Shown here: positions 19,519-33,000 of the stretch, in pieces
Position numbering within the stretch: position 1 is the stretch's first letter
How the letters are laid out: every line of letters begins with the position of its first letter
Assembly: GCF_001640805.2 (NCBI RefSeq)
Contig: NC_066848.1
Location: 9,068,276-9,132,275, forward strand
Origin: Lates calcarifer
Taxonomy: Eukaryota > Chordata > Actinopteri > Centropomidae
Length of the DNA stretch: 64,000 nucleotides
Reading direction: 5' to 3'
Made by a program: the position numbers and the translations under genes
Notes under the pieces: model-generated
Seen by the model: only the letters and a program-made list of their open reading frames with translations
What the model was told of the DNA's origin: nothing
Databases searched by the model: none

Positions 19519-20121
19519 GCCTAAATAAAGGATTTTCATAAACAATATCATTCACATAATACTGATTTAATTATGTACATGAATATACATGTATGTACAG
19601 GCTATGCATTCCAGAAGTACATCATCCAAAAATAAACAAAACAAACAAACAAGACGCAGATTTCAATTAATTTCCATCTCGTTTATCTCTTCACAACTGT
19701 AGTGTGACACGCAGTATTGCATATTGAGTTTAGCAGCACAACTCTGGCGAGAGGAACACAGATGACATTAAAAGACGCATACATTTTAATTGTTCTTTCG
19801 TTAAAATACATTTACACACAGTCCCTGAATACGATATGAGTCCGTTTCTGATACAGTGATAAATACTGTTAATGAATAGACATTTATCTCAACAAATCTT
19901 TCACAATACTCTCACTTTAAGATGAACAAACGCCAGCGAGCGCCTTTCTACGGCAAAAGCTTGAAGCTACTTGATTTGACAATACCCCGAGGGATTGTCA
20001 CCAGAAGCAGTAAATAATTGATGTTGTTACACAATCCTAATCGTGTTATGCAATTGATCAGACGGGATGCACACAGCTCTACATGGGCACTTTGATAGTT
20101 TCACACTCAGTTAAGGGTCTT

Positions 20122-21681
20122 TTACGCATACTCTCCCCCTGAGGATTCCTCCTCTGAGTACGACCGTTGCGCAAAGGTTTCGATGCCATTCTCGTCGATT
20201 GTTGTGCACAAGCCCTTTCTCTTCTTCTCCCGTTGCTCCATCTTAATAGTATCATACAGTCCCGTTGGGCCATCTTCCAGGAGCATATTTCGCTCGGAGA
20301 AAGAGGGCTTCATCTGTGCCACGTTCTTCAGCAGGAGGAGCGCCGGTGCGTAAAGTACATTGGCGAGGCCCATGCCTAAGTTGAGCTGAACAAAGCCCAG
20401 GTCGTGCACTATCTGTCCAGCCACCACGGGCCCCAGGGCATAGGCCACGCAGTAGGAGATGTCTGCGATGGCGTACACGCTGCCGTACACAGACACATGT
20501 CGCACGTCCACCAGGAAACCCAGCGTTGGCAGCAGCGCCGTGTCCACGAAGGCGATGCCAAAGCAGATTCCGCACAGCGGGATCATGAGCTGTCCAAAGT
20601 TTTTACAGGCTGGCACTGTGCAGGAGCTCGCGCCTATGAACACCATGCCTATAGCACCGTAAAACCACTGGAGATGAGGGTACTTGGCTGCTAATTTGAC
20701 AGTGAGATATACACCTAAAACATGGGGGAAGAATGCAGGGAACCACGTCATGCCGATCTCCCACTGGCTGGCATGCATGGTTTCCTCCATCCAGTTGGCG
20801 ATAGTAGGCTCAAGGAAGGCGAGGGGGATGTTACAAATAGTGAGAGCACCAGCCACTACAGCTATATAGGGATCAATCATCAGTTTATATATTGGGGTGC
20901 CCACTGGCATGTTTTCTCTCTCTCGGTTTGAGAAGGGTTTCAGCACACACAGACACAAAACACCATCAATGAGGCAGATACAGGCCAGAATCAGGAAGGG
21001 CACCCGCTTCCCCGCGAACTCATAGAGGACCCCTCCAAACGGGGGCGCCACAAGACTTCCAAAAGAGATGAAAGCCAAGGCAATACCCAGCGCTTTGCTC
21101 CTCTCTGCCTCCTCTGTGTACTTGTCTGCGATCAGGGCGATCCCTGATGTGTCCGCGAAAGCCGAGCCGAGGCCCTGCATGCTGCGCGCCAGGAACAGAG
21201 TCGCGTAGTTTTCAGCGAAGGCAAATATGAGTGTGGAGAGAAACATGACATTTAGCCCGATGAAGAGCGGGATATCGTACCCGACCCTATCTATAAACGT
21301 GCCACTCAGCGGGTTCACCAGGAGCTGCAGGATGGCCTTGGAGGCGAAAAGAACACCTATCTGTAGGTCGAAGTTCCCCTTGGTTGTTTTGTGGGTGGTG
21401 CTGTTAGTGGAGTTGGTGTGCAGTACAGCATCTTGGGCTTGATCCGCTGCGGTCTGCAGGTCTTCAAGGTAGTCGGGTATAATTGGCACAATTACCATGT
21501 AAAGCATGTTGTCTAACAAAAGTGCTACACAGACTATCACTAGAATAATCCGTTTCTGCCTCTCTGGGTCTTGGATTACATTGCCCAGTTGTTTAGTTCT
21601 TTCACCCATCTGGGACAGTTTGGAGGCGGCAGATTGTGCCAAATTAGCGCCTTGTCCCTCTGTGGTCTCCTCCGGCTCCAT
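20122..21681 (-). CDS. SLC18A3: Vesicular acetylcholine transporter VAChT (519 aa, single exon)
   Basis: VAChT is a proton/acetylcholine antiporter of the major facilitator superfamily that fills synaptic vesicles. The intronless frame is close to the human length (532 aa). The cytoplasmic N terminus precedes TM1, which contains [20 protein letters not shown] glycosylated lumenal loop follows (NSTNSTT). Transporter motifs include [33 protein letters not shown] and [14 protein letters not shown]. The TM10 acidic residue needed for transport is in AIADISY (Asp407 here, equivalent to the known Asp398 of rat). The C-terminal tail has the dileucine endocytic/vesicle sorting signal MLLEDG (Leu467-Leu468) and an acidic end, [11 protein letters not shown]. 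It lies 5' of the CHAT coding exons on the same strand, the classical cholinergic locus arrangement. Confidence 0.98.
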   Translation of the reverse strand: MEPEETTEGQGANLAQSAASKLSQMGERTKQLGNVIQDPERQKRIILVIVCVALLLDNMLYMVIVPIIPDYLEDLQTAADQAQDAVLHTNSTNSTTHKTTKGNFDLQIGVLFASKAILQLLVNPLSGTFIDRVGYDIPLFIGLNVMFLSTLIFAFAENYATLFLARSMQGLGSAFADTSGIALIADKYTEEAERSKALGIALAFISFGSLVAPPFGGVLYEFAGKRVPFLILACICLIDGVLCLCVLKPFSNRERENMPVGTPIYKLMIDPYIAVVAGALTICNIPLAFLEPTIANWMEETMHASQWEIGMTWFPAFFPHVLGVYLTVKLAAKYPHLQWFYGAIGMVFIGASSCTVPACKNFGQLMIPLCGICFGIAFVDTALLPTLGFLVDVRHVSVYGSVYAIADISYCVAYALGPVVAGQIVHDLGFVQLNLGMGLANVLYAPALLLLKNVAQMKPSFSERNMLLEDGPTGLYDTIKMEQREKKRKGLCTTIDENGIETFAQRSYSEEESSGGEYA

Positions 21682-22628
21682 GATTCTCTCCCTCTCCGGC
21701 TCAAGTCCTGTCTTTTAAAAAATAAAGTCGGCTTCCCCCGGTTGATTTGTTTACAAAATTACGCACGCTTGGCTCATTTGTTCCGTCTTTTATTTTTCTT
21801 TTCTCATCCAGCACCGGGAGCCCTGCTAATGAGCTAGACAACTTTCCTCTGCTTTACCTCTTCGCTGTCCCTTGCGCCGTCCGTCATCGCACGCGCATTC
21901 CCACTCTCGTGACTTGGAGTCGTTTTATCCCCGTCGTCCCTAGTTGCCTCATTGTCTCATATCCCGTCATTCAGGTGACGCGCTGGTCCCGGACAGCTCT
22001 CGCAGTTTGGGGGATTCACCTGCAGCTCAAGGCGCCGGCTTCATCGGCGCTATACTTCGCTGTTTTAGGTCCGTCTGCTGCGCTCCCTCCGGCTCACAGA
22101 CGCTCCCAGCTGTCTCCAGTCACCTGTAACGCTGTGAGCTAAGTCATCATTTAACATCAGCCCGACTGGTTTTTGTCGGCCGTGGAAGGAATACACACTG
22201 CAGTTTGTTGACTCCCATAGGTATCCCCCCCCCCACACACACCTCCCTTCCCCCTCCTATCTTCGCCGATGGCTGTGACGCACAGTCCTGCTGCTCTCCA
22301 GCAGGTCTTTTATGCTAATTAAACACAAAATCCCGAGTGCACACTGCTGTCCAGTCCAGTTGCTTCAAAGCAGAGCCGGAGATGCTTACTTCACTTTATG
22401 TTACACTTAACCCTCTCAATTTTAAATGGCATTTATTAGGAGTTTTAATCGATTTAAGTCTAAAAGTAGGATACGTTTGACAAAATCGTTTACAAGAAGC
22501 TTTTGACTCGATGTGGACTCAAATAAGATAACATAAGGAAACCTGGAAACTGGAGCTCAGCAGCAACACTGCTGCAAAGAAACACACACACGTTTCACTG
22601 TTATTTCACAAGAACAAAACTGTTTCGT

Positions 22629-22657
22629 TTCAGCACCACAGTCCCGTGGACAGCTCC
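22629..22657 (+). promoter_or_regulatory. Expanded RE1/NRSE (REST-binding) element
   Basis: The left half-site TTCAGCACC (22629-22637) and right half-site GGACAGCTCC (22648-22657) differ from the REST consensus only by T for G in the right half. They are separated by 10 nt instead of 2. That puts the half-site centres 19 nt apart, inside the 16-19 nt range known for non-canonical expanded RE1 sites. It lies about 950 bp upstream of SLC18A3. An RE1 controls the cholinergic locus in mammals. Confidence 0.6.
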
Positions 22658-25600
22658 ACACAGGATGTCACTAAGATGTCACTGAGAAAACTAATGAGGT
22701 CCAATCATTTCCATTTTACTCCACTGACAGGACCTCTAACTTAGTTACCAAAAGCAAAGCTGTTGGTGTTTTGCGTGCATCAGGGAGACGAGGTGAGTTT
22801 AGACTAAAAAGTACGCATCTCCACTGAAAGAGAAACGTCTTGCTGCTGCTTCCCTGCTTTTAAACCGTGTCAGAGCCAGTCTTCACGATCGTTGAAAGAT
22901 CTGAGAAAAACTGGAGTAACAAGTACCCGCAACTGAGAAAAAATTAAACTGAATTTGAATATATTATTTACCTTAAGCACCAACTTCCTGGTACGTTTCA
23001 TTCAGAATTTATTTGATTTGTCTGCACTAAATGTCTTGTATCTTTTAAAAGAATCTAACATGAGTATAGACGTTCACGGTGAATACATATTGTTGCAGTT
23101 GAATCTGGAGAATTACTATATGAGACGTATTTGCTCCACGTTGAGCCTGCATGATACGAGTGAGCTGGGGGTTTAAATATAGTTGGACACTACCATCTAC
23201 CGATCCAAAAAGTGTTCAGTAGCTGTCACCATCTTTTACTATACTGCATAAAAACAAACTACTAATGAGGTTAAATAATTTGGTATCAAATGCAAATCAA
23301 CTTTTTTAGAAAACCGAAAGTCCAAGTGGAGACAGATGTCTCTCTATAAATTATATTGAGATACTGACACCTGTTCATCACACTCACTTTTTGATTTTCT
23401 TTTTATGTTTTAGTGTTTCTCTTTTCTGTCTTAGCTTCGTCACATTTGTTTCCAGAATAAATGAAACTTACAGAAGGCTTGACAGCTTCTGCAGGAGGCG
23501 ACAGTTTGAGGATCTGAAACATGAGATAGAGTAGTACTGACATCTAGTGGACGAAGAATACATTGGCCAAGGAACCCTCGAAATCTAAACCTTCCCTCTA
23601 AATATTTTATGCTACGTCTGAATATAGAATGAAAGATACCGATTTGTTGCAAAAACGAACAAACAAACAAACAAGCAAAATTAACAGGATTTAGTTTTAA
23701 CTGATTTTATGACTTTAGTTGTCAAACAGTCGGTAAGGTGGAGAGAGTTAGCTTACTTGCAAACGAAACAATGTTTCCAGCATCTACAAAGTTATGCATT
23801 AACATCTCAGGTTCCAGTCATCTTACTTTAAACAGTTAGTAACTTACTCAAGTGATGTATCCGATGCACAGTCAACTTAAGGAAACAGAACTTCAAGCAA
23901 TACCACATGCAGATTAACGTGATGCAGCAAACAAAAGATTTGCAGGCCTCAATCCAGGCCTTTTTATCTGTTCAGGTGTGGCACAATAGGTTGAGGGGCT
24001 AAGTCCCGCCTTCCCGGGGCTGACCAGGAAGTGGGGGTTTCAAAAGTTTGCTCTTTGGGTGTCCTGTTTCCTTGTTCAGCCAGTAGGTGTCCTCATATCC
24101 TTGTACATTTCTAGTAAATAACAGCGACATGGGACAATTACTTTACTATCTATAATTACCATTTATACTTATCATACTATAACATTTTCCACATTACACA
24201 TCCACTACTCTGTATATTGAAGAAAGGTTTTGGTTACCAGCCCAAATCATATGCCTGATGATCCAGGTACAGGCTGAGCAGAGGCTCATTTTAACCATTT
24301 TTTAAAAAAGCTGTGTGATTACCTTTGTATTTTATTTTTAAAAGACAGCCACAAAGGGCACATAATTAGGTGGGAAATCAAGCCTTTCTAACAGAGTTCT
24401 GACAAATGTGCTGGTATATGACATATATACACGTCAGACTGCTGTAAACAACTGCATATACAAGCAAGTGAAGCTTAATATTTTGGAGGTAGTCCTGAGC
24501 TGAATACAATTCCTTTAGCTTTGAAACTCAAAAGCACCGTTCAGTTCCAGTTTCTTTGAAACAAATCAGAGAAATCAAGCCTGCCACTTCCTGTCTAGAG
24601 ATTTGTTTGACGTAGACAGGTTAAGTCCAGGCGATAAATGTTAGGAATTTAACCAGAAAGGAGCTCAAAATTTTTGCTGTTTTATTTTTAGATGAAATGT
24701 TACGTCATGTTAGTGAGAGAACAGCTTTGATAATCACATTTATTTCCCTCAGTGAACATACTGTAACTGGAAAGCTTAAGCAGAGTCATGAAGGCCGGAA
24801 CTCTGCACTGGCTTTTGGTTTACCCAAGAGACTGCTGTGCTTTCTCTCTCACACGCACACTCACGCAGACAGTGACACAGGAAGAGTTACAGCTAAACAA
24901 ATTGCCAGTATAAGCATAAACTTTGTTTAGCTGTTTTTCCTGTCACCTCTTTATATGGGGAAAACTATCTGTTTTTAGTTCAGTGTCCTTTTGACTGTTG
25001 ATGAGGGTGGAGACAGCACTGCTCTTATAACTGGATTGGCTGTGTTAGGAGATCAACATTTTTTTGCTGTTTTCCCAGTGATTCTGCTCTGATCTGATTT
25101 GAAACTAGCTCAGGAGATTCAAGATCTTGAGTGGTTGCCAAAGTATTAATTTCTAACTGTCATACAAAATCCCAAGCCATTGCAGCCAAAAGCACACAGC
25201 CTAAACATCAGAAATAATCCAGGGGGACTTGGGTGATTACAATATCAAGTTATTTTTCAGTATAGTGAAATCTGTAAATAGACAGATTGAAAGTATAGAT
25301 AGCCTGAACATTCCTAAAATAGTAACAAGTTGCTGTAGTAACAAGTAACAAGACAGACATGTTTTTAAAGGCAAATTCCTTGATTATCAGACAGTTCACA
25401 TGGCCTGCATTCCAGCTGTAGTCTGCAGTGGTGAGAGACTGAAACCTGAGACAAACTGAAACCCTTTCCTTAAGTAAATGCAGCAATGCATTGATATTTT
25501 ACATCAGTATAAGTAAACAAACACGCAACAGCACAAAGTAAAAGCAGTCATTGTAAACAGGAGTAGGTTCTCTGATGAGAGAAAGCAGGAAACAAAGGAG

Positions 25601-27036
25601 GAAGAGAGGAGGGAAATCAACCAAGCAAGGTAAAAGGACTCATGAAGAAGAGTGGAGTTTACATTTTCTGTTGGGTGAAATCCATATGTCTTTGTTTGTT
25701 ACCTGGACAAGTGTGTAGATCTTTGTCTGACTTTTGCCGTTAGTTTGTTTTTCATTCCAGCACATGTACATTCCTCGGATGTGCAAGCCCTTCACAGTCA
25801 TTTGTCATGGCTTCAGGGATGGTTATGGTTAGGGGATATTTGATGCCATACAATGATTTTAACATCATGACTGTGACAGTCACTGCTCAGCACAAGATGT
25901 TCTAGTTTACCTTACCCTACACCACATTATATTTGTGCTTGTGGTGTAAGTCAGGGTGTGAATAGTGTGAAGTGGTCACAATACTGTCCACTCTATACTG
26001 GTCAAAGTGAGCGGTTTAATGAATTAAAACAGCGATTTCTAAAGAGCAGTGACGCACAGCTCCACTTTAATCCAGATTATACTGCAACACTAATCCTGTA
26101 AAAATACTGTTTCTTTAAAACAAATATGTTTTTTTCTCCCAGATGCAACATGTTAGGTGTGTATTTGATTGTTGCCTTAAGACTGAATGTGTAAACAGTA
26201 CTGTCACATATCTATTTGTTTCATGTAAACCATGCTGTGTACAAATGGCGTGATCTCTCAGGTTCAATGAATTGATTGGAAGAGCAGCTGTGTTCAGCAT
26301 TACCACTGATTGTCCTGTAGCTGCTCAACAAGAGTGTGTGCGTATGTGCATTCTTATCGGGTTGGCCAGGGTTATATAATCGGCTTCACAACTGACAGTC
26401 AAGATCGCTGATGGAGTAAAGGAGAGCGCTGTTGACCTGAGGCAGCAGACTGACATTTCACCTCGTTTTTGTGCCCAGCTGGGTCTGAAGTTGATCACGA
26501 GGTGTTGAAACCACCATCTGATTCTACCAAAGACAGAAGTATATGAAGTCACGACTGCAACATTTTTTTTTTTTCATTTTGTATGTCTTTGCATCTTTGA
26601 GTTACATAAATATTGTATCTCTAAGTAACAGAGAGTTGTAATTTCCTAATAAAGATAATTACTTACTGCAAGGTTCATAGTATAGGGAGCTGCCATAGAA
26701 AAATCACATGATCTGCAGCTTGTTGTTGACTGGGGGAAGTGACAGTGTTAATAGTATTAGCCTGTGTTACAACCACCATCATCAGCCCCTGTATTATTTA
26801 TTGTGTCCCCCCCTGCCCCCCTTTGCTCAGGGAAATGCTGATTCATATAACGTCTTCTTTCTTTCTGGAACAGTCCTCACTCTCTTTGACTCCCTCTTTC
26901 TCCTGCACTTGTGGTCATGCTGCAGTGTAATCCTCTCAAAAAGCCCATATGAAAACTTCATTGGTTGACCAGACATAATCCTCAGTCAACTCTAAGTACC
27001 TGAATATGTTTGATTGTAAGAGAGGGAAAGCCGATG

Positions 27037-27064
<28 letters not shown>
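27037..27064. repeat. Poly(A) tract
   Basis: A run of 28 A lies in the gene-free spacer. No recognisable retroposon body was seen 5' of it. Confidence 0.9.
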
Positions 27065-27071
<7 letters not shown>

Positions 27072-30030
27072 GTGGTCTACTGCCAGACATTTGGATTCAA
27101 AGTATAACATAATCCAGCAGTCATTTGACGTAAATCTCTGGCCAATGTGGTTTAAATAATTAATCTCTGAACATCATCTATGACGACAAGTCATTATTAG
27201 ATACTAATAAACTCCATAAATTAAATAGAGAAAATGTATCTTTAATCATCATGAAGTAATACCTAGTCTAAAACTTTACTTGTTGTAAAATCATTCTACA
27301 GTCTGTATCAGGACTAGAAGTCTTAAAAGGGTGAACAGTGAACCACCACTGCTGAGTTTAATTGTTTTCTTTAAGTATTTTTTGATGAACAACACAGAAA
27401 CATGCAGTATTCACTTTGTGTTACTGCGATAAACTTATTTACTGTACACCTTATTTGAGCTGGAGTTGCTTTATCAATGATGCTCTACTATTTTGATCCC
27501 TGGAGAAATTGTAGTAATACTTTATTTTAACAGCATTTACATTTCTACCAGCTGAGATAAATGCTTATGTTCTTGAATAAAAAATGACTACAGCTTAATT
27601 TTGTTTTTCTAATTATTTATTGTGTAATGTTCTTTAAAACTCTAAAAATCAATTTGTGTTGATAGCTGATCGCGGCCTGCAGCAGTTTAGGAAGTGGGGT
27701 CAGTGTAACTCTTCCCACCAGATGACAGCTCCATATGTCCACTAGTGTCAGGGGGCTTCAATATTCACGTCATGATCTTTCTGGTGGATGTTTAATATTG
27801 ATTATAAATAAAATAAGCTGTTCAGAACTCATGCTTGTGAGCTAAATTAATCTTCATTTCAAGTACATTTTATGACATCTGAAAAATCTAATCCATAGAG
27901 TTTTCCCGCAGATGACTGTATTAGCTGGAGTAAATAAGAATGAGGGGCTGGGTTTGCCAACTGTGTATGTGTGATTACCACATAATTATGCAACAACCAG
28001 CTACACACTGACAGCCTGTCATCAATTAATCTGCTTAGAAACACCAACTGGGGGCTTCTACGGTATGCTGCAACCTCTGGGTGTTATCTTCATCACTCTG
28101 GTTGAACGTCTACTTCACTTTACTTGCACTGTATATGTCCTGTAGTTGAACAAGTGGTTAATGGTTAACATATGTAAAATGACCACATAAAACACAAAAT
28201 AGACGAAAGGACAAGAGTTTCTACAGTGCTGATCCTTTATTAATTATCCGAGAATTGTTGGATATCTGTGAGTTGTCATTATTTTAGATAAATCTGTGGA
28301 GGATCACTTTCTGTAAATTAAAAGCAAATTAACTGACAAAAACGAGGGGGAAAATAAAATCGAATTAACATTTTCAACCCATAATAATAAATGGAAACAC
28401 AGGGACTAATAAGGAGTGATACAAAATCTATATATGACTACATTGTACAGCGTGGCATAATTGTCATCTGTGCTCTTAACATCTGGAGTCCACATGTTTT
28501 CCATTAACTAATCTTTAATATTTCAAATAACTTCAAAGTTTTCATCCATTTACATGATAGAGGATTTGAAGGGGCCTGATTGTGCTGTTGAGAATTTACA
28601 TCAAAGGCTCTTGTAATGATATCATTCAGTTTAGGAACACACCCCACTCTGACCCCAGGTCTGGTTATGTGTGTCGAATGTGATGACATTCCTCATTGTG
28701 CTGTGCTGTACTAAACCATACACTATATTAAAAACAACAACACAACAGTGTACTATTTGGTTTTTGAAACCTACTGTAAGAATACTGATTATACGATAAC
28801 CAGAATGTTACTGTGTATTGTTTAACACTGTAGTTAGACAATATATTTCAAAGAACTGTCAAAGTAACACTAGGTAAGATTTGTGCAGAAAAAAATGTAT
28901 GTAAGGAAACATGATAATAATTCACAAGTTAAATAAGGAAATCAAATGGTGTCTCAGTCTAAATTTTGAGGCCTAATCTTTACCAAATGAGGAATATACC
29001 AATAATTTGATCTGACTTCTCTCATTTGGATACTATTTAAATGTCACTCAGACTTCTGTCTTTGTTTCATATTCAAATATGGGGGCAAGAAGCTGGTTAA
29101 TCTACAGCCACCGACTAATCTCTAACATGTTGCAGGGGCTGTGTATTGAAGAATGGTCCTCTTGTTTAGTGGATTAGCACGGTTCTCCTCTGGATACAGA
29201 GATCACTCATGACTTCACAGAGCATGACGGGACATCAGTGGCATGCACACAGTTTTACATTTCACTGACAGGCGTGATAAACAAGGGAGGATGCCTTCTT
29301 GAAGGTCCCCAGGCTCAGGGAGGTTGCAAAAGTCATAAATCTCTGACATTAGTGCTCTGTTATGACTTTTTTTTTTTTAGCTGAATTAGTTTCTATTTTG
29401 GTCTTCCTGCCTCAACCAGAGGATACAAACAGAGAACCTTTGAGCAAAAACTGTTTAGATGGCTGCTTGCAAAGGGGATTTTTGCACTGAAGACATACTG
29501 AAGGATGATTGACAGATCTCAAGTGGCAGCCTCTTGGCAACAGAGGTGTTGGCCAGTGGACTAGTTATTTATATCGTGCTTCATCTAAAGAAAAGTCATG
29601 CTACATGGGTATTTAGGGTGAATAGCTCATGTTCTTTAAAAGTATAAATGTAAATATTAGCTATAACCTGCATAGTTTGGTTTGACACCCCATACTACTT
29701 TATTTGTGGGACCATTTGTATTTTTAAGTCAGTCAACATGAATGACATCTGTTTAGAGTAAACATTTCCTAAGATGAAGACAAAATGAAAGTCATCCCCA
29801 TACTTAATAGATTAATCACTTTAAATTTGACATTGACCCAAAAAAAAAAAAAAAAAATCACGTGTTTGTTTCAGAAACAAAGAACAGCAAATCCGGGACA
29901 GACGTGTGGTGGACAGTGGCCACCGTTGTTCAAGACACAGCACATGCACATACACTCACAAACAGAAACATCTAGGGTACCTGTGAGAAAACACCAGGAC
30001 AGTAAGTGTTTGTAATTATTGCATGCTTAG

Positions 30031-30036
30031 TTTATT
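30031..30036 (-). terminator. AATAAA overlapping the RGR stop codon
   Basis: On the - strand the last sense codon and stop read AAATAAAC, so a canonical polyadenylation hexamer includes the TAA stop (30032-30034). A later AATAAA near 29700 is an alternative for a longer 3' UTR. Confidence 0.4.
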
Positions 30037-33000
30037 TGGACTTGTTCTCAATTTGAGGCACATCAATCTTTTCCCCGGTGAGGAACTGCCAGATGCCTCC
30101 TCTGTAGTTCTCATTTCCCAAAGCATACAGGAAGACATTGAAGGTTGGGGAGGTCTTAGCCAGGATAGGAGCCATCTGCAGAGGCAGGTGCAAGCACAAC
30201 AAGGTTGTTAGTGCTTAAAAAGATCATGTTACAGATTCTCATCACAATGCACTGACAGTTAACAGCAAAGTCAAGATTCTTTAAATCCTACACATAGTGA
30301 ATATTTATATGTATATTCAGGTATATCTTTTCCTTACCATCCTGAGCTTAGGGGAGACCAGGTTGGCGTTCTCCACGGCAGCGTAGAAAGCCAGGATGCC
30401 ATAGGGGCCCCAGCACAACAGCATGGTCTTAAGAGGAGTGTTGGGGTTGAACTACGGAGGATCAAGACAGGCGGGGCAGAAGAGATAAACATGAAAAAGT
30501 AAAGAGAGAGCGAGAGGATCAGAACAAGACTGATTAGTTACCGATCAACCGTAAAGAGTGAAGGAAACAAAAATGCTTTGTGTCATGAGTTTTTTTTCCT
30601 TTCTCTTTTTTTTTTTATCTTGGGGGCAAGTCACATGCCTGGGATAATGTCTGGGAGAAAAAGAATATCTGTGTTGAGATCATTCAGGCTCAGCTAGAAA
30701 ACAGAAACAGCTAGTGAGTTAAGAGGCAGGTTGTTGTAATCCAGGGGTCAAAGTAGACATTATTCTGAGTCAGAAGTTTACCCCTTAATATCTAGTTTTA
30801 CCCTTTTACCCCCCTTTAAAAAGCTTTAAGTGTGGTAAAAACATATTATTCCACACTGTCTAACAGTGTCAGTTTCAGTTTTTCCAACTCTCCATTGAAG
30901 CTGTTGAATTTTTACATTGAATGAAATGTCTCCATTATTTATGGCTGTGCCTTCAATCAAATAGAAATATTTTGGATATCTCTACTCATTTACCCTAAAT
31001 TCAGCCTGACATATTTGGGATCTTTGGGAACTTTGGGATCTCTACCGGAATTCAAAATAAAGTCCTGAGGATTTGAACAAATTCTAGCAGTATGAGTTTG
31101 TACTGATTGGCCCACCAGTGGGAATACTGGAATGACAAGCCAGAGGTATTTTGAAGATAGAGGAACATCAGACACAACATCTCACCACTTCTTGTTTTAT
31201 GGCATACATCTTTTGTGTGTGACATCTCGCCCAGCATGTGACTATAAGTCATTTGGTCATTACATAATTGTGTTGTTAGAGGAGAGCTTGGTGTCTCCAC
31301 TCTGAAACCTTTGTGTTTGAATCTAAAGTGTCTCTAGCCAACTCAGATGACTGTGAGTAATGGGCTTATGCAACATAAAGCGAGGCAACCTAATTTAGCC
31401 CCTGAGGAACTCTACCACTGAACTGTCTATTCACAGATACATTGTTCTTTTCACTCCACACCAGCTACTGTCCACATTCCCTACCAAAGCACCCGGTCTA
31501 CCCTTCCCATTGCCTGTGGCAGTGACCTATATATGTCACAGCTTGCAAGCCCCCCATTCATTCTGTTTTCTTACTCTGAATAAGGAACATGTGAGGAAGT
31601 TATGTTTACAAACTGTTGAGTATGTCCTATAGATTGATTATAGATATCAATATAAGGGCTATTCCTCTGATTCTGTCCAATTGGCGACATCAAAGCAGGA
31701 AGAATCTTTACATGAACTGCACTGAGGATTTTGTGCATAAGGTTTAACTGCTCTGTTAGGTATGACTGCCAGTTTCTTGGATTTCAGAATAATTTCAAAA
31801 TTCCTCTGCGTAATGAATGTAATCAATATTGGTTTTGGAAAAACTAAAGCAAAGCAGAGCCAAACTGCCTGTGTTGATATGAAAACATAATATTGCTATG
31901 CCAACTTGAATCTGAGATCTCAGTGTGTGTGTGTGTGTGTGTTTGTTTTGGTTTTTAATATACTTACCCTGGGGTTTCCAGTCTTCTTGAATTTCTGTGC
32001 AATGGATTGGTAAGAGGACATGACAACAAACACCTGGATGGCCATGTTGAAGATGGACATGGGGATCAAGTAGGACACGTAGTTTCTATGGAGAGAGAAA
32101 TGAGAGAAAATCAGAATATACTGCTTTTTCTTATAGATAGAAGTAACTAAGACATTTATATTTATCTTGATAGCATAGTGAAGAGTGGATGTAAATGCAC
32201 AATACCTGTCTCCCTTGCTGTAGTCCAGAGTGCAGCAGGTCCTGAGGGGCTCGTAGTCATACTCTCCCCAGCCAATGAGGGGCATGGCGGACCAGAAGGC
32301 GGTGAAAAGCCAGACGAATACAGCCAGGGTGATGGCGCTGCTCCACTGCAGCTTTGTCCCTGAAAGGAACAGGGTGAAAACATTCATCATTACTACTTTA
32401 AAAACCTTGAACAACACAAATGCTTGACTCTGTGCATTTCTCAGCTTTTTGAAATGCTACTGCTGAAGCACCACTCTTCAATCACAGCAGGGCTATTATT
32501 TTATCATGCAATGTTTTAACATTGTTATACCAGAGTAACTCACTGCCTGTTAACCACTGTAAATGATGTGAGGACTGCAGGTCCAATGTTGAGTCATTTC
32601 CTTCTCCCCTTACATCCTGCCATTAAGGTTGGTTAAAAATAGCAGTGGGGCTGATTTTATATTGCAGGAAAATGGGTTTTATTAACAGTCTCCCAGGTAG
32701 CAGTTTTATTCACATGCTATCTGTTTATAACAAATGTTCCATTTTAGCCATGAGTCTGTGACACATTCAAAGACAACAGGCCACATGTTAACCAGCTGGC
32801 CTCTTTAGAGTAACAAGAGGTCTTAAGATTAGGTGGAGACAAAGAACAAAAACCTGCTCAGTGTATGCCTGGATGTCATGTGTGTGTGAGCCTGTGCACG
32901 ACAGAAGAGGGAGAGTGGAACGCATTCAGTTTTGTCATTGAGCATTACCCAGCACTGGACAGGGACTGAAGCAGTGGGTGTTAACTTACTGGTGCAGTAC

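Larger units (their letters stand above)
21682..30031. other. Cholinergic locus upstream region and 8-kb gene-free spacer
   Basis: The first 450 bp (to about 22140) is GC- and CpG-richer than its surroundings and should hold the SLC18A3 promoter and leader. A distal CHAT/SLC18A3 first exon may also lie here but was not identified. The split RE1 element is at 22629-22657 and a poly-A run at 27037-27064. From about 23 to 30 kb I see AT-rich sequence with only chance open frames. RGR transcripts end near 29.7-30.0 kb; a - strand AATAAA lies at about 29700. Confidence 0.5.
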
